DNA of 64,000 nucleotides from NCBI RefSeq assembly GCF_014193515.1, contig NZ_BLXX01000013.1, forward strand, positions 62,001 to 126,000. The letters run 5' to 3'. Position numbers and translations under genes: made by a program. The notes below the pieces were generated by a model. It did not search any database. It was not told the DNA's origin and saw nothing but the letters and a program-made list of their open reading frames with translations. This document shows positions 62,515 through 64,000 of the stretch, piece by piece (positions within the stretch are counted from its first letter, which is position 1; every line of letters begins with the position of its first letter). Source of the DNA: Geomonas silvestris (lineage in GTDB: Bacteria > Desulfobacterota > Desulfuromonadia > Geobacterales > Geobacteraceae).

Positions 62515-63357
62515 TCAAATCGCGGCGCCGTCACGTACCAGTCCGCACTCCAGCTCTTCGGTTATCTCGCTCCATTTCTGCAGCCAACCGGCAAAGGCTT
62601 CCGGGGGAAACGGTTGCGGCACAGCAGGAACGAGTCCCTGGGCCACCAGTCGGGCGAGCTTGCGGTACACGCTGCTCAGATGTGACTGTGGTGCCGACTC
62701 GACGACCGACTGCTTCAGGTACTCGCCTGCCGATACCATGAGCGAGTGCGGAATCGAGGCAAAGGCGCTGGTGCCGGTCCGGCGCAAGAAATCGTCGACG
62801 ATGGACTCGAAGAACGATCCGGTGATGTTGTTCCCTACGAGGCCTCCGTAGCGCCACCCCAAAGCGGCACCTGCCGCGAAGAACTCGAGAAAGAGATTTA
62901 AGGTGGTGAGGGCGCCGAAATCCGCCGAGACCACCACGATGACCCGCGCCGCCTCCCCCTCGGTGCGCAGGAAGGGAAGCACGTCCGTGGGCTCGCCCGA
63001 GATGTCGTGCACCACGAAGTCGGGACGGTAACGGTCCAGCAGTTCCAGGCGGCAGAGGGCGCCGAACTCGGGAGTGGCATCGTTATCCGCCGCGGCGCCG
63101 CATTCCACGCAGAGGATGTCGCGGTACCCCTGCGCGCACTGCAGCCGTGCAGCCTGGCAGGCGGCCTCACCCGCGAAGCCGCACCCGGTCTCGAGCGCGC
63201 TGTCACCGCGCAGCAGCGCCGACGAGAGGTGACGCCGGTCGTAGCCCAGGTGCGCCACACGGTACCCATGCTCCGCGAGTGCCGCGCTCAGGTTCACCGC
63301 AGTCGTGGAGACACCTGCGCCGCTTTTCCCGGTGATAATGAGATGTTCTGCTGCCAT
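62515..63357 (-). CDS. NifH/ParA-like protein lacking the P-loop lysine
   Basis: This 280-residue deviant-Walker-type ATPase resembles nitrogenase Fe protein. The P-loop reads GKSGAGVSTTAVNLSAAL (residues 10-27): the N-terminal signature Lys11 is present but Val16 replaces the P-loop Lys. VCVE-type strand ILCVECGAAADND and GALCRLELLDRY resemble the NifH segment that holds the first cluster Cys. The second cluster position, DISGEPTDVLPFL, lacks the expected Cys. It is therefore unlikely to be a normal Fe protein; it could bind nucleotide without turnover. GGGAGCAGGT precedes the ATG at 63357. It sits between DUF2325 and the hydrolase. Confidence 0.82.
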   Translation of the reverse strand: MAAEHLIITGKSGAGVSTTAVNLSAALAEHGYRVAHLGYDRRHLSSALLRGDSALETGCGFAGEAACQAARLQCAQGYRDILCVECGAAADNDATPEFGALCRLELLDRYRPDFVVHDISGEPTDVLPFLRTEGEAARVIVVVSADFGALTTLNLFLEFFAAGAALGWRYGGLVGNNITGSFFESIVDDFLRRTGTSAFASIPHSLMVSAGEYLKQSVVESAPQSHLSSVYRKLARLVAQGLVPAVPQPFPPEAFAGWLQKWSEITEELECGLVRDGAAI

Positions 63358-63453
63358 ACCTGCTCCCTGCCTGATGTGTCGTTGCTGCTGGTACTGCAGC
63401 CAGGAAATTCAACGGATGCTGGATAGTTTCCCCGCCGCCTGCTCCGCGGGCCC

Positions 63454-63765
63454 TCAGGCCGCAGCCTCACCCTCCCCCATGATACCGGTTTTCACGCAGG
63501 CGAGGCAGCTCCTCAGTGCGCAGACGCCGCAGTTGTGGCACTGCAGCACCGGGATGTTGCGCGAGTGGGCCGCGTCCATCACCTGCAGGCGGGCGCGGTG
63601 CGAAACCTTTCCGGTAAAGAGCACCACCGCTTCGCTGTGCCCCAGCTTCGCCTGCAGGTCCGTCTCCGAGCGGTTGAAGATACGCAGCTCGACGCCGAGC
63701 TTCGCCGCCTCCTGGCGGTAGTGCGTCTGCAACCTGTCGATGCCGCCTACCAGCGCTATGCGCAT
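63454..63765 (-). CDS. DUF2325 protein with cysteine-rich tail
   Basis: This 103-residue protein of the DUF2325 family starts MRIALVGGIDRLQTHYRQEA and keeps the VVLFTGKVSHRARLQVM segment. The C-terminal 30 residues include CHNCGVCALRSCLAC, five cysteines suited to a metal or Fe-S site. Relatives are often found near nitrogenase-like genes. Here it lies 96 nt upstream of the NifH-like gene. AAAGGAGGATCGCC is a strong ribosome binding site for the ATG at 63765. Confidence 0.88.
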   Translation of the reverse strand: MRIALVGGIDRLQTHYRQEAAKLGVELRIFNRSETDLQAKLGHSEAVVLFTGKVSHRARLQVMDAAHSRNIPVLQCHNCGVCALRSCLACVKTGIMGEGEAAA

Positions 63766-63837
63766 GGCGATCCTCCTTTGCCGTCGTGAGCGGAGCCTTT
63801 GCTATTTCTGAGGTTCTTCCGCATTCCCGGAGCATCA

Positions 63838-63902
63838 TCTCCCCGGAGGGGACTGGGATGGGCGAAGCTGCCACCATGCAACGAGGTGGCACCTTCCCCA
63901 TC
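63838..63902. repeat. REP-like family B copy
   Basis: CTCCCCGGAGGGGACTGG is followed by GCGAAGCTGCCACC and its partner GGTGGCACCTTCCCC. It separates the DUF2292 fragment from DUF2325. Confidence 0.65.
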
Positions 63903-63911
63903 AATCTGTCT

Positions 63912-64000
63912 CTAGATTCCGCTTCCGTCGCGGTGCTCGTTCTTGAACCTGAACTTCTCGTTACGTTCGATCTGGATGACCCGTCCGTCCTGGACCACCA
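63912..64000 (-). CDS. DUF2292 (YezD-like) protein, 3' fragment
   Basis: Only the last 28 or so codons are inside the window; the start lies beyond 64000. The visible sequence, VVQDGRVIQIERNEKFRFK followed by NEHRDGSGI and a stop, matches the DUF2292 core strand pattern (QDGRVxQIERxEK). These small proteins, usually 50-70 residues, occur in operons for sulfur compound uptake in other bacteria. It is on the same strand as DUF2325, 146 nt upstream of it across a REP-like repeat. Confidence 0.6.
   Translation of the reverse strand, partial: VVQDGRVIQIERNEKFRFKNEHRDGSGI

Overview
This is about 64 kb of GC-rich bacterial chromosome. The gene content fits a Geobacteraceae-type member of the Desulfuromonadota: many hybrid sensor kinases, CheV, PilZ proteins, a small triheme cytochrome, a complete 2-oxoglutarate dehydrogenase/lipoate block, and lipoproteins built on cytochrome, beta-propeller and rhodanese modules. 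I infer the assignment from protein families; no rRNA or other phylogenetic marker is present. I saw no tRNA, CRISPR array, transposase or prophage gene.

Layout. From 1 to 2.3 kb there is AT-rich DNA, a small FN3-like protein, a degenerate array of about 27 copies of a 20-21 bp repeat, and a small membrane protein. From 2.6 to 25.2 kb there is mostly housekeeping and signalling: ppc, two orphan hybrid histidine kinases, a B12-binding-type radical SAM protein, pepD, greB, an adhesin-E-like exported protein, a PilZ membrane protein, a triheme cytochrome c, a two-gene chromate transporter, a molybdopterin oxidoreductase, CheV, a glycosyltransferase and a REC-PilZ regulator. From 25.3 to 40.0 kb a long leftward run holds a lipid kinase, a Lon-type protease, lipB, lpdA, sucB, sucA, DUF190, crcB, an outer-membrane protein and RNase E/G. 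sucA, sucB and lpdA supply E1, E2 and E3 of 2-oxoglutarate dehydrogenase, and lipB supplies the octanoyl precursor of the lipoyl group on E2. From 40.6 to 48.3 kb there is a HEPN-motif protein, DUF2721, an amidohydrolase, DUF72, a very large periplasmic-sensor hybrid kinase and argD.

The accessory part is 48.5 to 61.7 kb. On the left, a strong sigma70-type promoter feeds a leader with two tandem copies of a structured element that ends in an intrinsic terminator. A beta-propeller lipoprotein, an FN3-cytochrome c lipoprotein and a membrane glycosyltransferase follow. On the right, reading inward on the other strand, another promoter and a third copy of the same element precede a multi-rhodanese lipoprotein (broken by three frameshifts), a beta-barrel porin, an Fe-S/CCG reductase fused to a DedA membrane domain, two glycosyltransferases, a periplasmic tandem rhodanese and a small exported protein. 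I infer an envelope sulfur- or chalcogen-handling and electron-transfer system controlled by transcription attenuation. The ligand and substrate are unknown. From 61.7 to 64.0 kb a leftward operon holds a DUF2292 fragment, DUF2325, a NifH-like ATPase without the P-loop lysine, and an alpha/beta hydrolase.

Intergenic spaces carry at least three families of dispersed repeats: two palindromic REP-like families and one family of 7- or 9-bp tandem repeats.
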